Shown: positions 35,938-45,169 of the stretch, piece by piece
Layout of the letters: the number at the start of each line of letters is the position of its first letter
How positions within the stretch are numbered: position 1 is the stretch's first letter
Origin: Microvirga vignae
GTDB lineage: Bacteria > Pseudomonadota > Alphaproteobacteria > Rhizobiales > Beijerinckiaceae
Direction: 5' to 3'
Length of the DNA: 64,000 bases
NCBI RefSeq assembly: GCF_001017175.1
Contig: NZ_LCYG01000057.1
Coordinates: 1-64,000 of the forward strand
Notes under the pieces: model-generated
The model's input: the letters and a program-made list of their open reading frames with translations, nothing else
Database searches by the model: none
What the model was told of the DNA's origin: nothing
Program-made: the position numbers and the translations under genes

Positions 35938-37308
35938 TTAATAGAGGGCGGAGGAGCCGGCCCTCTGATTCAGAGGGGTGGCGAGCACTTTATCGATCCG
36001 GCGCTCGTCCAGGTCGATCACTTCGAAGCGCCATCCCAGCATTTCCACATGCTCGCCCGTTGCAGGCAGGTGCTGCAATTCGCTGATCACCAGACCGCCG
36101 ACCGTATGATAACTGCGGGCTTCGGGCAGGGTAACGCCCAGAATATCCGCCATTTCATCGACCGGCATGGAGCCCGCGAGCAGCCAGGAACCATCCTCGC
36201 GACGCACGGCATCGGGCTCAGGTGCCTCGCCATCCGAGCGGAAGGCGCCGACGATGGCTTCCAATGCATCCGCAGGGGTCACGAGCCCTTCGAAATGCCC
36301 GTACTCGTCATGAACAAGGGCCATGGGCACTTCCGAGTCGCGCAGCATCGCGAGCGCATCCAGGGCATAGAGCGTATCGGGAATGACGGGGGCCTGCTGG
36401 ATCTGAGCGCGAATGTCGAGTGGCTGGCCCGACAAGAGGGCCGCCAGAAGAGCACGCGACTGGACGACGCCGATGATGTTGTCCGGCGAGCCTTCGCTCA
36501 CAGGGAGGCGGGAGTGAGGGGTTTCGATCAGCAGAGAGCGGATGGTTTCCTCATCGTCATCGAGGTCGATCCAGTCCACATCCGTGCGCGGGGTCATGAG
36601 GCCGCGCACCGTCCGGTCGCCCAGGCGCAGGACGCCGGAGATCATGCGCCGCTCTTCCTCCTCGATCACGCCCGCGCTCTCGGCCTCGCCGACGAGCATC
36701 TTGATCTCTTCTTCCGTCACCGTCGTCTCATCGCCGGAGGATGAGCCGAACAGGCTGAAGATCAGGCGGGTCGAGGCGTTCAACAGCCAGACGGCAGGGG
36801 CGGCGCTCTTGGAGAGCACCAACATCATGGGCGCCATGGTGCAGGCGATGCCTTCGGGACGGCGCAAGGCGAGCTGCTTGGGCACGAGCTCGCCGATGAC
36901 GATGGAGAGATATGTGATGAAGCCGATGACCAGGCCGAAACCTAGCGGCTCTGCCGCGCCCTCCGGCATGCCTTGCGCCATGAGAAACTGGGTCAGCCTG
37001 TCGCCCAAGGCCGCGCCCGAAAACGCACCGGCCAGGATGCCGACGAGGGTGATTCCGATCTGGACGGTGGAGAGAAAACGCCCCGAATCCTCCATGAGCG
37101 CCAGGGCGGTATTGGCTCCGGAGCGGCCCTGTTCGGCCATGGCCTTCAGACGGGGCCTGCGGGCGGACACGATGGCGAGTTCTGAAAGCGCAAAGACGCC
37201 GTTCAGGGCGACGAGAGCAAGAGCGATGACCAGTTCGAGCAACGGTGCCAGGAGCTGCCGACCGGATCGGGCCGCGCTTTCCCCCTTCTGTGAATGGTGG
37301 CCTAACAT
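35938..37308 (-). CDS. CNNM/CorC-HlyC-type CBS-domain membrane protein
   Basis: About 456 aa. An N-terminal DUF21/CNNM domain of about four spans (LELVIALALVALNGVFALSE; VQIGITLVGILAGAFSGAAL) is followed by paired CBS domains (about 220-340; LMTPRTDVDWIDLDDDEETI) and a C-terminal CorC_HlyC domain (about 365-450). The family is called 'hemolysin' in many annotations but is more likely linked to Mg2+ or Co2+ transport. ATG 37308 is chosen; the longer frame begins with TTG at 37332 and neither has a strong RBS. Divergent from the glycine riboswitch. Confidence 0.9.
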   Translation of the reverse strand: MLGHHSQKGESAARSGRQLLAPLLELVIALALVALNGVFALSELAIVSARRPRLKAMAEQGRSGANTALALMEDSGRFLSTVQIGITLVGILAGAFSGAALGDRLTQFLMAQGMPEGAAEPLGFGLVIGFITYLSIVIGELVPKQLALRRPEGIACTMAPMMLVLSKSAAPAVWLLNASTRLIFSLFGSSSGDETTVTEEEIKMLVGEAESAGVIEEEERRMISGVLRLGDRTVRGLMTPRTDVDWIDLDDDEETIRSLLIETPHSRLPVSEGSPDNIIGVVQSRALLAALLSGQPLDIRAQIQQAPVIPDTLYALDALAMLRDSEVPMALVHDEYGHFEGLVTPADALEAIVGAFRSDGEAPEPDAVRREDGSWLLAGSMPVDEMADILGVTLPEARSYHTVGGLVISELQHLPATGEHVEMLGWRFEVIDLDERRIDKVLATPLNQRAGSSALY

Positions 37309-37414
37309 GAGGGCTCGAAGGCCTGGCGTCAATTGAAGCAGGGGAATCCTAATTGCGGCACCCTGCTTTGTTGACAGGATCGCTTTTCCTCTTCAGAGCT
37401 AAAGCAAGCTGATG

Positions 37415-37608
37415 ATCCCCGCGGAAGAGACCGGGCTTTGCCCGGCGCCGAAGGCGCAACCGCCCCGGAAACGCTCAGGCCAAAGGACCGCGTGGGAGCT
37501 GGCACTCTGGAAAGCGGCGACGCTTGAAAAAAGCATCGCCCACCGACGGGCGTAACCTGCCGCGCGAGCGGTTTGGGAAATCTCTCAGGTCTCGGGACAG
37601 AGGGGGCG
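37415..37608 (+). ncRNA. Tandem glycine riboswitch
   Basis: Two glycine aptamers in tandem. The first has GCGGAAGAGACCGG, GCGCCGAAGGCGCAACCGCC and CTCAGGCCAAAGGACCGCG (37421-about 37515). The second has CACCGACGGGCGTAACCTGCC and CTCTCAGGTCTCGGGACAGA, with a short linker containing AAAAAAGC between them. This is the cooperative glycine sensor that activates glycine cleavage genes. The gcvT start is 53 bp further on. Whether the expression platform controls translation or transcription is not clear from the sequence. Confidence 0.94.
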
Positions 37609-37660
37609 TGAAACAACGGGCCGCAAGGCTCGAAGAAACGCGCACCTTTGAGGGAATCCG

Positions 37661-38809
37661 ATGGCCGAGCCAGCGCATAGCGACCAGCCGCTTCTGAAAA
37701 CACCGCTTCATGCCGAGCACGTGGCGCTTGGCGCCCGCATGGTGCCCTTCGCCGGCTACGACATGCCGGTGCAATACCCCGCCGGTATTCTGACGGAGCA
37801 CAACTGGACCCGCGAGCACGCGGGCCTGTTCGACGTCTCCCATATGGGCCAGGCTTTCCTCATTGCCGATGACAAAAGCCACGAGACGGTCGCCAAAGCT
37901 CTTGAGGCGCTGATCCCGGCCGACGTGCTGAATCTCAAGCCCAACCAGCAGCGCTATTCGCAGTTGCTGGCCGACGATGGCGGCATCCTCGACGACCTCA
38001 TGGTCACCCGCGTCGGTGCGCCGGGTCACGAGGGCTGGCTCTACCTCGTCGTGAACGCTTCCATGAAGGAGGCCGATTACGCGCATATCCAGGCGCGTCT
38101 GCCGAAAGGCGTGAGCCTCAATCGCGAGGACGAACTCGCGCTCATGGCGCTGCAGGGCCCGTCCGCCGCGGCCGTGCTCGCCAAGCTCGCGCCCGAAACC
38201 GATGATCTGCCCTTCATGATGTCCGCCGACGTGCAGATCGGCGGCATATCCTGCCATGTGTCCCGCTCTGGCTACACGGGCGAGGACGGCTTCGAGATTT
38301 CTTGCAAGGCAGAAGATGCGGCGAAGCTCTGGAACAAGCTGCTCGCCGATCCCGAGGTGAAGCCCATCGGCCTCGGTGCACGCGACTCGTTGCGTCTTGA
38401 AGCAGGCCTCTGCCTCTACGGCCACGATATCGACACTACAACGTCCCCCATCGAGGCGGGCCTCATCTGGTCGATCCAGAAGCGCCGCCGAGAGGAGGGA
38501 GGCTTTCCGGGCGCCGCACGCGTTCAGCGCGAGATCAAGGAAGGTCCTTCCCGCGTGCGCGTCGGCATCAAGCCTGAAGGACGCGCTCCGGCTCGTGAGG
38601 GCACTGTCATCACCACGCCCGATGGACATGAGGTCGGCATCGTCACCTCCGGCGGCTTCGGCCCCACCGTCAATGGCCCGGTCGCCATGGGCTATGTGTC
38701 GAAGGATGTGTCCGCTGTGGGCACGGATCTTCATCTCGTCGTTCGCGGCAAGCCGCTGCCTGCCAAGGTCGCGGCCATGCCGTTCGCACCGCATCGTTAC
38801 AAGCGCTAA
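37661..38809 (+). CDS. gcvT: Aminomethyltransferase (glycine cleavage T-protein)
   Basis: 382 aa. Takes the aminomethyl group from lipoyl-H-protein and gives it to tetrahydrofolate, releasing ammonia. Family features are [52 protein letters not shown] with the folate-site glutamate region, and [20 protein letters not shown]. First gene after the glycine riboswitch; gcvH follows after 17 bp. Assignment is secure. Confidence 0.98.
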   Translation: MAEPAHSDQPLLKTPLHAEHVALGARMVPFAGYDMPVQYPAGILTEHNWTREHAGLFDVSHMGQAFLIADDKSHETVAKALEALIPADVLNLKPNQQRYSQLLADDGGILDDLMVTRVGAPGHEGWLYLVVNASMKEADYAHIQARLPKGVSLNREDELALMALQGPSAAAVLAKLAPETDDLPFMMSADVQIGGISCHVSRSGYTGEDGFEISCKAEDAAKLWNKLLADPEVKPIGLGARDSLRLEAGLCLYGHDIDTTTSPIEAGLIWSIQKRRREEGGFPGAARVQREIKEGPSRVRVGIKPEGRAPAREGTVITTPDGHEVGIVTSGGFGPTVNGPVAMGYVSKDVSAVGTDLHLVVRGKPLPAKVAAMPFAPHRYKR

Positions 38810-38826
38810 TCCCAGGGGAGAAAAAC

Positions 38827-39201
38827 ATGACCACGCGTTACACCAAGGATCACGAATACATCCGTGTCGAGGGCGATGCCGGTATCGTCGGCATTTCCGA
38901 CTACGCGCAGAGCCAACTGGGCGATGTCGTCTTCGTGGAGCTGCCGAGCGTCGGCAAGACTCTCTCGAAGGGCGATGAAGCCGCCGTCGTCGAGAGCGTG
39001 AAGGCAGCGAGTGAAGTCTACGCTCCGGTCTCCGGCGAGGTGGTCGAGGTCAACAGCGATCTCGAATCCGCTCCCGGCACGGTCAACGAAGATCCGGCCG
39101 GTCGCGGCTGGTTCCTGAAGATCCGTCTCACGAATCCGAGCGAGCTCGATGGTCTCATGACCGAAGAGCAGTATCAGGAATTCGTGAAGTCGATCTCTTA
39201 A
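38827..39201 (+). CDS. gcvH: Glycine cleavage H-protein
   Basis: 124 aa lipoyl carrier that shuttles the aminomethyl group among P-, T- and L-proteins. The lipoylated lysine is in [19 protein letters not shown] (about residue 59), within the [11 protein letters not shown] signature. The start [17 protein letters not shown] and end [16 protein letters not shown] are typical. GGGGAG is upstream. The next gene, unusually, is an OsmC-family gene and not gcvP. Confidence 0.98.
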   Translation: MTTRYTKDHEYIRVEGDAGIVGISDYAQSQLGDVVFVELPSVGKTLSKGDEAAVVESVKAASEVYAPVSGEVVEVNSDLESAPGTVNEDPAGRGWFLKIRLTNPSELDGLMTEEQYQEFVKSIS

Positions 39202-39214
39202 AAGAGCTGAACCG

Positions 39215-39691
39215 ATGTCGCACGAATACACGGCCAATGTGCGGTGGACGCGCGGGGAGGGCGAAGCCTTCTCCGACAACCGTTACAGCCGCGGACATTC
39301 CTGGTCGTTTGACGGCGGCATCACCGTTCCGGCATCGGCATCGCCATCGGTGGTGCCGCTGCCCCTGTCTCGCGAAGATGCAATCGATCCCGAGGAAGCG
39401 TTCGTTGCGGCGGTGTCGAGCTGCCACATGCTCACCTTCCTGTCGATTGCGGCCAAGAAGCGCTTTGTCATCGACCGATACGAGGACAAGGCGGTAGGCG
39501 TCATGATGCCGAACGAGAAGGGCAAGCTCTTCGTCTCCAAGGTGACGCTCGATCCGGTGATCGAATTTTCGGGTGACAAGATCCCCAGCCCTGAGCAGAT
39601 CGCCGACATGCATCACCTCGCTCACAAAGAATGCTTCATCGCCAATTCCGTGCTCACGGAGATCGTGGTGGCGGGCATTCCCTCGCACTAA
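39215..39691 (+). CDS. OsmC-family protein inside the gcv operon
   Basis: 158 aa OsmC/Ohr-fold protein. It has the catalytic-type pair of cysteines: VAAVSSCHMLTFLSIAAKK (about residue 70) and LAHKECFIANSVLTEI (about residue 142). YrhC-like OsmC proteins reduce organic peroxides with dihydrolipoamide or similar thiols. Because the lipoyl H-protein is encoded next to it, a functional link through lipoyl chemistry is possible but is inference. It lies 13 bp after gcvH and 17 bp before gcvPA, so it is cotranscribed under the glycine riboswitch. Confidence 0.88.
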   Translation: MSHEYTANVRWTRGEGEAFSDNRYSRGHSWSFDGGITVPASASPSVVPLPLSREDAIDPEEAFVAAVSSCHMLTFLSIAAKKRFVIDRYEDKAVGVMMPNEKGKLFVSKVTLDPVIEFSGDKIPSPEQIADMHHLAHKECFIANSVLTEIVVAGIPSH

Positions 39692-39708
39692 CCCAAGGTT
39701 TTTAGCCG

Positions 39709-41049
39709 ATGCGTTATTTGCCTCTCTCCAACACCGACCGCAGCGAGATGCTCGCGCGCATCGGTGTCAAATCGGTGGACGAACTGTTCGCCGATGTGCC
39801 GAAGAACCTGCTTCTCAAGGAGCCGGTGGATTTGCCGCGCCGCAAGGGCGAGTTGGAAGTGGAGCGCATCCTCTCCCGCATGTCCGCCAAGAACGTGACG
39901 GCATCTTCCGTACCGTTCTTCGTCGGTGCCGGCGCCTACAAGCACCACGTTCCGGCCACCGTCGATCACCTCATCCAGCGCTCCGAGTTCCTGACGAGCT
40001 ACACGCCTTATCAGCCGGAAATCGCTCAAGGCACGCTGCAGTATCTCTTCGAGTTCCAGACGCAGGTCGCAGCTCTCACCGGCATGGAAGTGGCGAACGC
40101 CTCCATGTATGACGGCTCTACCGGCACGGGCGAGGCGGTGCTCATGGCGCATCGCGTCACCAAGCGCCGCAAGGCGGTGCTCTCAGGCGGCCTGCATCCG
40201 CATTACGCGGAAGTGGTGCGCACCCTCTCCGACATGGCGAGCGACAGCGTCGTCACCATGCAGCCGGATGTTTCAGGCAGTGAGGACATTGTCTCGCAGA
40301 TCGACGACAGCGTCTCCTGCGTCGTCGTGCAGTCACCGGACGTGTTCGGCAACGTGCGCGATCTGAAGCCCATCGCCGAAAAGGCCCACAAGCACGGCGC
40401 ACTGCTGATCGCCGTGTTCACGGAAGTCGTATCGCTCGGCCTCGTGGCTTCGCCCGGCAGCCAGGGCGCCGACATCGTGGTGGGCGAAGGCCAGTCCATC
40501 GGCAACGCGCTGAACTTCGGCGGTCCTTACGTTGGCCTCTTTGCCACGCAGTCGAAGTTCATCCGTCAGATGCCGGGTCGCCTCTGCGGCGAGACGGTGG
40601 ATGCGGACGGCAATCGTGGTTTCGTGCTGACGCTCTCAACCCGCGAGCAGCACATCCGCCGCGACAAGGCGACATCGAACATCTGCACCAATTCGGGTCT
40701 CTGCGCGCTGGCCTTCACGATTCACATGACCTTGCTCGGTGAGGCGGGCCTCACGCGTCTTGCCCGCGTGAACCATGCGAATGCGATCAAGCTCGCCGAC
40801 CAATTGGCTGGCGTGAAGGGCGTCGAGGTTCTCAACAAGACGTTCTTCAACGAGTTCACCGTGAAGCTCGCAAAGCCTGCGGCCCAAGTGGTCGAACTCT
40901 TGGCCAAGAAGGGCGTTCTCGCGGGCGTGCCCGTGTCGCGCCTGCTGCCAGGTGCAGGCCTCGACAATCTGCTGCTCGTCGCTTCCACCGAACTGAATAC
41001 CGATGATGACCGCGCGGCTCTTGTCGCCGCTTTGAAGGAGGTTCTGTGA
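39709..41049 (+). CDS. gcvPA: Glycine dehydrogenase (decarboxylating) subunit 1
   Basis: 446 aa N-terminal half of a split P-protein. Together with GcvPB it decarboxylates glycine and loads aminomethyl onto H-protein. Typical segments are [28 protein letters not shown]-like [38 protein letters not shown] and [20 protein letters not shown]. Proteins of this length with no PLP lysine domain are the alpha subunit of the two-chain form. The stop overlaps the gcvPB start (TGATG). Confidence 0.97.
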   Translation: MRYLPLSNTDRSEMLARIGVKSVDELFADVPKNLLLKEPVDLPRRKGELEVERILSRMSAKNVTASSVPFFVGAGAYKHHVPATVDHLIQRSEFLTSYTPYQPEIAQGTLQYLFEFQTQVAALTGMEVANASMYDGSTGTGEAVLMAHRVTKRRKAVLSGGLHPHYAEVVRTLSDMASDSVVTMQPDVSGSEDIVSQIDDSVSCVVVQSPDVFGNVRDLKPIAEKAHKHGALLIAVFTEVVSLGLVASPGSQGADIVVGEGQSIGNALNFGGPYVGLFATQSKFIRQMPGRLCGETVDADGNRGFVLTLSTREQHIRRDKATSNICTNSGLCALAFTIHMTLLGEAGLTRLARVNHANAIKLADQLAGVKGVEVLNKTFFNEFTVKLAKPAAQVVELLAKKGVLAGVPVSRLLPGAGLDNLLLVASTELNTDDDRAALVAALKEVL

Positions 41050-42617
41050 TGTTGAACCGCCAGGGACGTCCCACCGCCGCCGGTGAAGCCGGTATCAACG
41101 CGCATCCGACCTTCACCGGCAACAAGGCGCTGGCACAGGTCGAGCCGCTGCTCTTCGAGATCGGCCGCTACGACACCACCGGCGTCGACATCGACGAGCC
41201 GGAGGCCTTCACGCCGCGCCTCGGCGGCCTGGAACGCAAGGAGGCCATCGGCCTGCCGGGTCTCTCCGAGCCCGAAACCATGCGCCACTATGTGCGCCTG
41301 TCTCAGATGAACTACGGGATCGACACGGGCCTCTTCCCGCTGGGCTCGTGCACGATGAAGCACAATGCGCGTCTCAACGAGCGCATGGCGCGCCTGCCGG
41401 GCTTCTCCGACGTGCATCCGCTGCAGCCGGTTTCCACCGTGCAGGGCGCGCTGGAGCTCATGAACGAGCTCGGCCGCTATCTCGTCACACTCACCAACAT
41501 GACTGCCGTGGCGCTGTCGCCGAAGGCCGGCGCGCATGGCGAGCTCTGCGGCATGATGGCGATCAAGGCCGCCATCGAGGCTCGCGGCGAGGGCGAGACT
41601 CGCAAGGTGGTTCTGGTGCCCGATTCCGCGCACGGCACGAACCCGGCAACCGCCGCCCTTATCGGCTTCGTCGTGAAGCCGGTTCCGGCCCGCGAGGATG
41701 GCTGGGTGCATGTGGAGGACGTCAAGGAACGTCTCGGTCCGGATGTGGCCGCGATCATGCTCACGAATCCCAACACCTGCGGTCTCTTCGAGCCTCAAGT
41801 CGCGGAGATCGCGAAAGCGATCCACGATGCGGGCGCGTACTTCTACTGCGACGGCGCGAACTTCAACGCCATCGTCGGCAAGGCGAAGCCGGGCGATCTC
41901 GGCGTCGATGCCATGCACATCAACCTGCACAAGACCTTCTCGACGCCTCACGGCGGCGGCGGTCCGGGCTCCGGCCCGGTGGTGCTCTCCGAGCGCCTTG
42001 CGCCCTATGCGCCCGTGCCGTTCGTGCATATGGGCAAGAACGGCTTCGAGCTGGTGGAGCAGGCTTCCGATGCGACAGAGAAGCCGTTCGGCCGCATGAC
42101 CGCCTTCCATGGCCAGATGGGCATGTATGTGCGTGCTTTGTCCTACATGCTCTCGCATGGTTCGGACGGCATGAAGCAGGCGTCCGAAGACGCGGTGCTC
42201 AACGCCAACTACATCCGCGCCGGTCTGTCGGATCTCCTCTCGCTGCCCTTCGGCAACAAGCCCTGCATGCACGAGGTGCTGTTCGATGATGCATGGCTGA
42301 AGGACACGGGTGTGACAACGCTCGACGTGGCGAAGGCCATGATCGACGAGGGCTATCACCCGATGACCATGTACTTCCCGCTGGTGGTGCATGGCGCGAT
42401 GCTGATCGAGCCGACGGAGTCCGAATCGAAGTCGTCCCTCGACCTCTTCATCGCGACCCTGCGCGATCTCGCGATGGCCGCGAAGAACGGCGACAAGGAA
42501 CGCTTCACCGGCGCTCCCTACCACGCCCCGCGCCGCCGTCTCGACGAGACCCGTGCCGCCCGCAACCCGATCCTCAAATGGACGCCGCCGTCACCGGTGG
42601 CCGAGGCTGCGGAGTAA
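41049..42617 (+). CDS. gcvPB: Glycine dehydrogenase (decarboxylating) subunit 2
   Basis: 522 aa PLP-binding half of the split P-protein. The PLP lysine is in MHINLHKTFSTPHGGGGPG (about residue 300), and DGANFNAIVGKAKPGDLGVD and TMKHNARLNERMARLPGF are also family segments. ATG 41049 follows AAGGAGG at good spacing; GTG 41046 is an alternative. It overlaps the gcvPA stop by one base, coupling the subunits so they can be made 1:1. Last gene of the operon, followed by a strong terminator. Confidence 0.97.
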   Translation: MLNRQGRPTAAGEAGINAHPTFTGNKALAQVEPLLFEIGRYDTTGVDIDEPEAFTPRLGGLERKEAIGLPGLSEPETMRHYVRLSQMNYGIDTGLFPLGSCTMKHNARLNERMARLPGFSDVHPLQPVSTVQGALELMNELGRYLVTLTNMTAVALSPKAGAHGELCGMMAIKAAIEARGEGETRKVVLVPDSAHGTNPATAALIGFVVKPVPAREDGWVHVEDVKERLGPDVAAIMLTNPNTCGLFEPQVAEIAKAIHDAGAYFYCDGANFNAIVGKAKPGDLGVDAMHINLHKTFSTPHGGGGPGSGPVVLSERLAPYAPVPFVHMGKNGFELVEQASDATEKPFGRMTAFHGQMGMYVRALSYMLSHGSDGMKQASEDAVLNANYIRAGLSDLLSLPFGNKPCMHEVLFDDAWLKDTGVTTLDVAKAMIDEGYHPMTMYFPLVVHGAMLIEPTESESKSSLDLFIATLRDLAMAAKNGDKERFTGAPYHAPRRRLDETRAARNPILKWTPPSPVAEAAE

Positions 42618-42633
42618 GACTTCAAAAGCTCAA

Positions 42634-42661
42634 ATGCCCGGCTCCGTGCCGGGCATTTTTG
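42634..42661 (+). terminator. Rho-independent terminator of the gcv operon
   Basis: ATGCCCGGC (42634-42642) pairs with GCCGGGCAT (42648-42656) around TCCGT and is followed by TTTTTG. It lies 17 bp after the gcvPB stop. Clear intrinsic terminator. Confidence 0.93.
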
Positions 42662-42750
42662 TTTCCGAAGGTACTCGTCATGCGGGATCTGCGGAGCAGA
42701 ACCCGGGATCGCGTGACAAACACCCTCTTCATCATGGTCTGCTCGTCATC

Positions 42751-42834
42751 GTCATCCCCGGAACAAGTCCGGGGATGACGATGCCATATCCTGTTGGCAA
42801 TCCCGGATCTCCGCGGTGCTCAATCCGGGATGAC
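42751..42834. repeat. Two-hairpin extragenic repeat
   Basis: First hairpin is perfect: GTCATCCCCGGA (42751-42762) and TCCGGGGATGAC (42768-42779) around ACAAG. A second, ATCCCGGAT / ATCCGGGAT, ends in GATGAC at about 42834. It lies between the gcv terminator and the HAD gene, which converge here. Confidence 0.75.
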
Positions 42835-42841
42835 GCCGTGC

Positions 42842-43492
42842 TTACGCTAACGCCTGCACCGTTGCTGATAATTCCGTCATCCGGTCGATAACGACCGGAG
42901 CACCCGCCTGGCGCAGTGTTTCGGCATGTTCCGGCCCGCAATGGCCGCCGCCGACAAAACCGATTACGCGCATATGGGCAGCGAGCGCTGCCTGAACACC
43001 GGCGGGCGAGTCTTCGACCACGAGACAACCTTCCGGGCTGACGCCCATCTGACTTGCTGCATGAAGAAACAGGTCTGGGGCCGGCTTTCCTCGGGCAACC
43101 TGTGTCGCGCTGAAGACGTTCTCGAACAGATCGGCAAGGCCCGTCACGCGCAGTGACAGGGCAATCCGCTCCGGAACGGAGGAGGAAGCGACGCAGCGCG
43201 GATGGGGCAGGGCGAGAATCGCATCCCGGACACCTGCGATGGGCTTCAGATCCGTTTCGAAGCGCGCGAAGAGAGTGCGATTGATCCGCTCCGCGAAATC
43301 ACCAGGCAGCGTGCACGCGTGATCGGCCTCGATCCTCGCAATCATGTCCTTCATGCTCTTGCCGACGAATTGCCGCGCGATGTCCTCCGCCGTGTAGGGC
43401 AGGCCGAGGTTTGTCAGAACGTCCGCATCGACCTGGCACGCGAGAGGCTCTGAATCGACCAGAACGCCGTCGCAATCGAAAATTAGCAGCAT
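42842..43492 (-). CDS. HAD-IA family hydrolase (phosphoglycolate phosphatase/beta-PGM-like)
   Basis: 216 aa. Motif I is LLIFDCDGVLVDSEP with the nucleophile Asp and the acid/base Asp; motif II Ser is in CVASSSVPERI; motif III Lys in GKPAPDLFLHAA; motif IV in CLVVEDSPAGVQAAL. A helical cap lies between residues 17 and 85, as in subfamily IA. A small phosphorylated metabolite is the likely substrate, not determinable. GGAGG precedes ATG 43492. It starts just after the atp operon terminator, so it has its own promoter or depends on read-through. Confidence 0.92.
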   Translation of the reverse strand: MLLIFDCDGVLVDSEPLACQVDADVLTNLGLPYTAEDIARQFVGKSMKDMIARIEADHACTLPGDFAERINRTLFARFETDLKPIAGVRDAILALPHPRCVASSSVPERIALSLRVTGLADLFENVFSATQVARGKPAPDLFLHAASQMGVSPEGCLVVEDSPAGVQAALAAHMRVIGFVGGGHCGPEHAETLRQAGAPVVIDRMTELSATVQALA

Positions 43493-43504
43493 GATGCCTC
43501 CAGC

Positions 43505-43532
43505 AAAAAGGCCGCCCTCAAAGGCGGCCTTT
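43505..43532 (-). terminator. Intrinsic terminator of the atp operon
   Basis: On the minus strand AAAGGCCGCC pairs with GGGCGGCCTTT (10 bp, TTTGA loop) and is followed by TTTTTGC. It lies 27 bp after the atpF stop and 13 bp before the HAD start. Confidence 0.9.
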
Positions 43533-43558
43533 GAAAGCGTTGGCGATGTGCGAGAGGC

Positions 43559-44053
43559 TTACTGGAGCTTCGAGCGCACGTCGTTGAGGCCCCGAGACAC
43601 CAGGGAGGCCGCCGTATTGCCGGTGATCTCCTGGCGCAGGACGCGCTCGGAGGCCTTGATGGCTGCGTCAACGGCAGCGGCGCGGACCTCGGCGGAAGCC
43701 TGGGCCTCGGCCTGGGCGATCTTCGCCTCGGCGGAAGCGGTGCGGCGCTTCACGAAGTCGGCCATCTTCTCCTGAGCCTCGCGAGCCATGCGCTCGGCCT
43801 CTTCCTTGGCGGAGGAGACGATCTCGGCGGCTTCGCGTTCGGCAGCTGCGCGCTTGGCCTCGAATTCCCTCAGGAGTTTCTCGGCGTCCTCGCGCAGGCG
43901 CTTGGCCTCGGCGAGTTCGTCGGCGATGCGCTTGCCGCGGGAATCGAGCTGGTTCAGCACTTTCCCGGGAACGCCGAGATAGAACATGATGCCCCAGAAG
44001 ATGATGAATGCCAGGGCAACCCAGAATTCAGCGTCGGCGAACAAATGGCTCAT
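43559..44053 (-). CDS. atpF: ATP synthase F0 subunit b
   Basis: 164 aa peripheral-stalk subunit. One N-terminal span (FWVALAFIIFWGIMFYLGVP) is followed by a long charged coiled coil, rich in Ala, Glu, Arg (KRLREDAEKLLREFEAKRAA). It links the F1 head to the membrane with b'. Last gene of atpI-B-E-b'-b, 14 bp after b', ended by the terminator at 43505. Confidence 0.95.
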   Translation of the reverse strand: MSHLFADAEFWVALAFIIFWGIMFYLGVPGKVLNQLDSRGKRIADELAEAKRLREDAEKLLREFEAKRAAAEREAAEIVSSAKEEAERMAREAQEKMADFVKRRTASAEAKIAQAEAQASAEVRAAAVDAAIKASERVLRQEITGNTAASLVSRGLNDVRSKLQ

Positions 44054-44067
44054 GGGGTGCCTCCTGG

Positions 44068-44622
44068 TCAGGCGTTGATCTGGTCGAGGGCGGACTCGAT
44101 CGCCTGCGGCGCCGGGGCCTTGCCGGTCAGGCGCTCGATGATGGCGCTGGCCGTATCACGCGCGATGCCGCGCACATGGCCCATGGCTTCCGCCTTGCGG
44201 GCCGAGATGGTGGCCTCGGATTCGGCAAGGCGCTTGTTAAGATCGGCCTCGAGAGCCTTGCGCTTGGCGTCGCTCTCGGCGGCGAGCTTGGCGCGGGTCT
44301 CCTGCGCGAGAGCCTGGGCGCGGCCCTTGGCCTCGGCCAGAGCCTTCTCGTAGGCAGATCCTGCCTCTTCGGCGCGGGTCTTCATCGCGACGGCCTCGTC
44401 GAGATCGCGGGCGATGATCACGCGCCGGTTCTCGATGATGCCGGTCAGGCGCGGCAGAACCAGCTTCGACATCAGGGTGTAGAGCACCCCGAAAGTGATC
44501 ACGAGCCAGAGAAGCTGACCGCCATAGGTCTCCGTCGCGAAGGGCGGGAAGCCGACATCCTCGTGAGCGCCACCGTGCGCTTGTGTTTCGGCGTGGGTCG
44601 TCTGAGCCTGAGCCTGGGCCAT
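44068..44622 (-). CDS. atpG: ATP synthase F0 subunit b'
   Basis: 184 aa. A polar His/Gln/Ala-rich lead is followed by one span (GGQLLWLVITFGVLYTLMSK) and a long coiled coil. The second, divergent b-type subunit is typical of alphaproteobacteria and photosynthetic bacteria. ATG 44622 gives MAQAQAQTTHAETQAHGG; a longer frame to 44688 crosses the intergenic repeat and is not supported. The symbol atpG follows common usage for b'; atpX is also used. Confidence 0.93.
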   Translation of the reverse strand: MAQAQAQTTHAETQAHGGAHEDVGFPPFATETYGGQLLWLVITFGVLYTLMSKLVLPRLTGIIENRRVIIARDLDEAVAMKTRAEEAGSAYEKALAEAKGRAQALAQETRAKLAAESDAKRKALEADLNKRLAESEATISARKAEAMGHVRGIARDTASAIIERLTGKAPAPQAIESALDQINA

Positions 44623-44750
44623 GGAGCAGATCCTGAAAGGACGAGTAATCCTGGAGCATACGCCTCCGGCAAGCCGGGCCGAACGCATCCTCTTTTAGTG
44701 CCACATCGTGTTCGCGAGGAGCCGGGGCTCGCCTGCCGACACAATGCTTA

Positions 44751-44796
44751 GAGCATCGGACGTGAAAAGCGGATTCCTCTTTTCCGCACGATGCTC
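44751..44796. repeat. Extragenic palindrome between atpE and b'
   Basis: GAGCATCG (44751-) pairs with CGATGCTC (-44796), with an inner GGAAAAG-type/CTTTTCC stem. It is related to the element at 114-155 (shared GCATCGGACGTGAAAAG). Placed inside the atp operon, it could stabilise the upstream atpI-B-E message and help raise subunit c levels over b and b'. Confidence 0.65.
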
Positions 44797-44887
44797 TGGA
44801 AATAACGAATGACGGCGGGGCGCCGCCGTCACTCCTGTCGAGGCGAGGCGCCTGCCGCGCCCCGACCTCCCGATCACCGCCTTGGAA

Positions 44888-45112
44888 TTAGGTGAAGAGC
44901 AGAACGAGAGCGACGACGAGGCAGAAGATGCCGAGACCTTCTGCGAGCGCCGCACCGATGAAGGCGCGGGCGAACTGGCCGTCAGCAGCCGACGGATTGC
45001 GCAGAGCGCCCGACAGGAAGTTGCCGAAGATGTTGCCAACGCCCATGGCGGCGAGGCCCATGCCAATGCAGGCAAGGCCCGCGCCGAGGAACTTGAAAGC
45101 AACCGGATCCAT
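44888..45112 (-). CDS. atpE: ATP synthase F0 subunit c
   Basis: 74 aa hairpin proteolipid that forms the rotating c-ring. Two spans are separated by the polar loop [13 protein letters not shown]. The proton-carrying glutamate is in [19 protein letters not shown] (about residue 58). Only 57 bp separate it from atpB, while the gap to b' is 265 bp with a palindrome. No Na+-binding signature (Q...ES) is seen, so protons are the likely ion. Confidence 0.97.
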   Translation of the reverse strand: MDPVAFKFLGAGLACIGMGLAAMGVGNIFGNFLSGALRNPSAADGQFARAFIGAALAEGLGIFCLVVALVLLFT

Positions 45113-45169
45113 TGTGAACTCCTTGAGTAGTGCTGTGACCGGGAGGGGAGGGAGTAACGCAGCGCAGAC

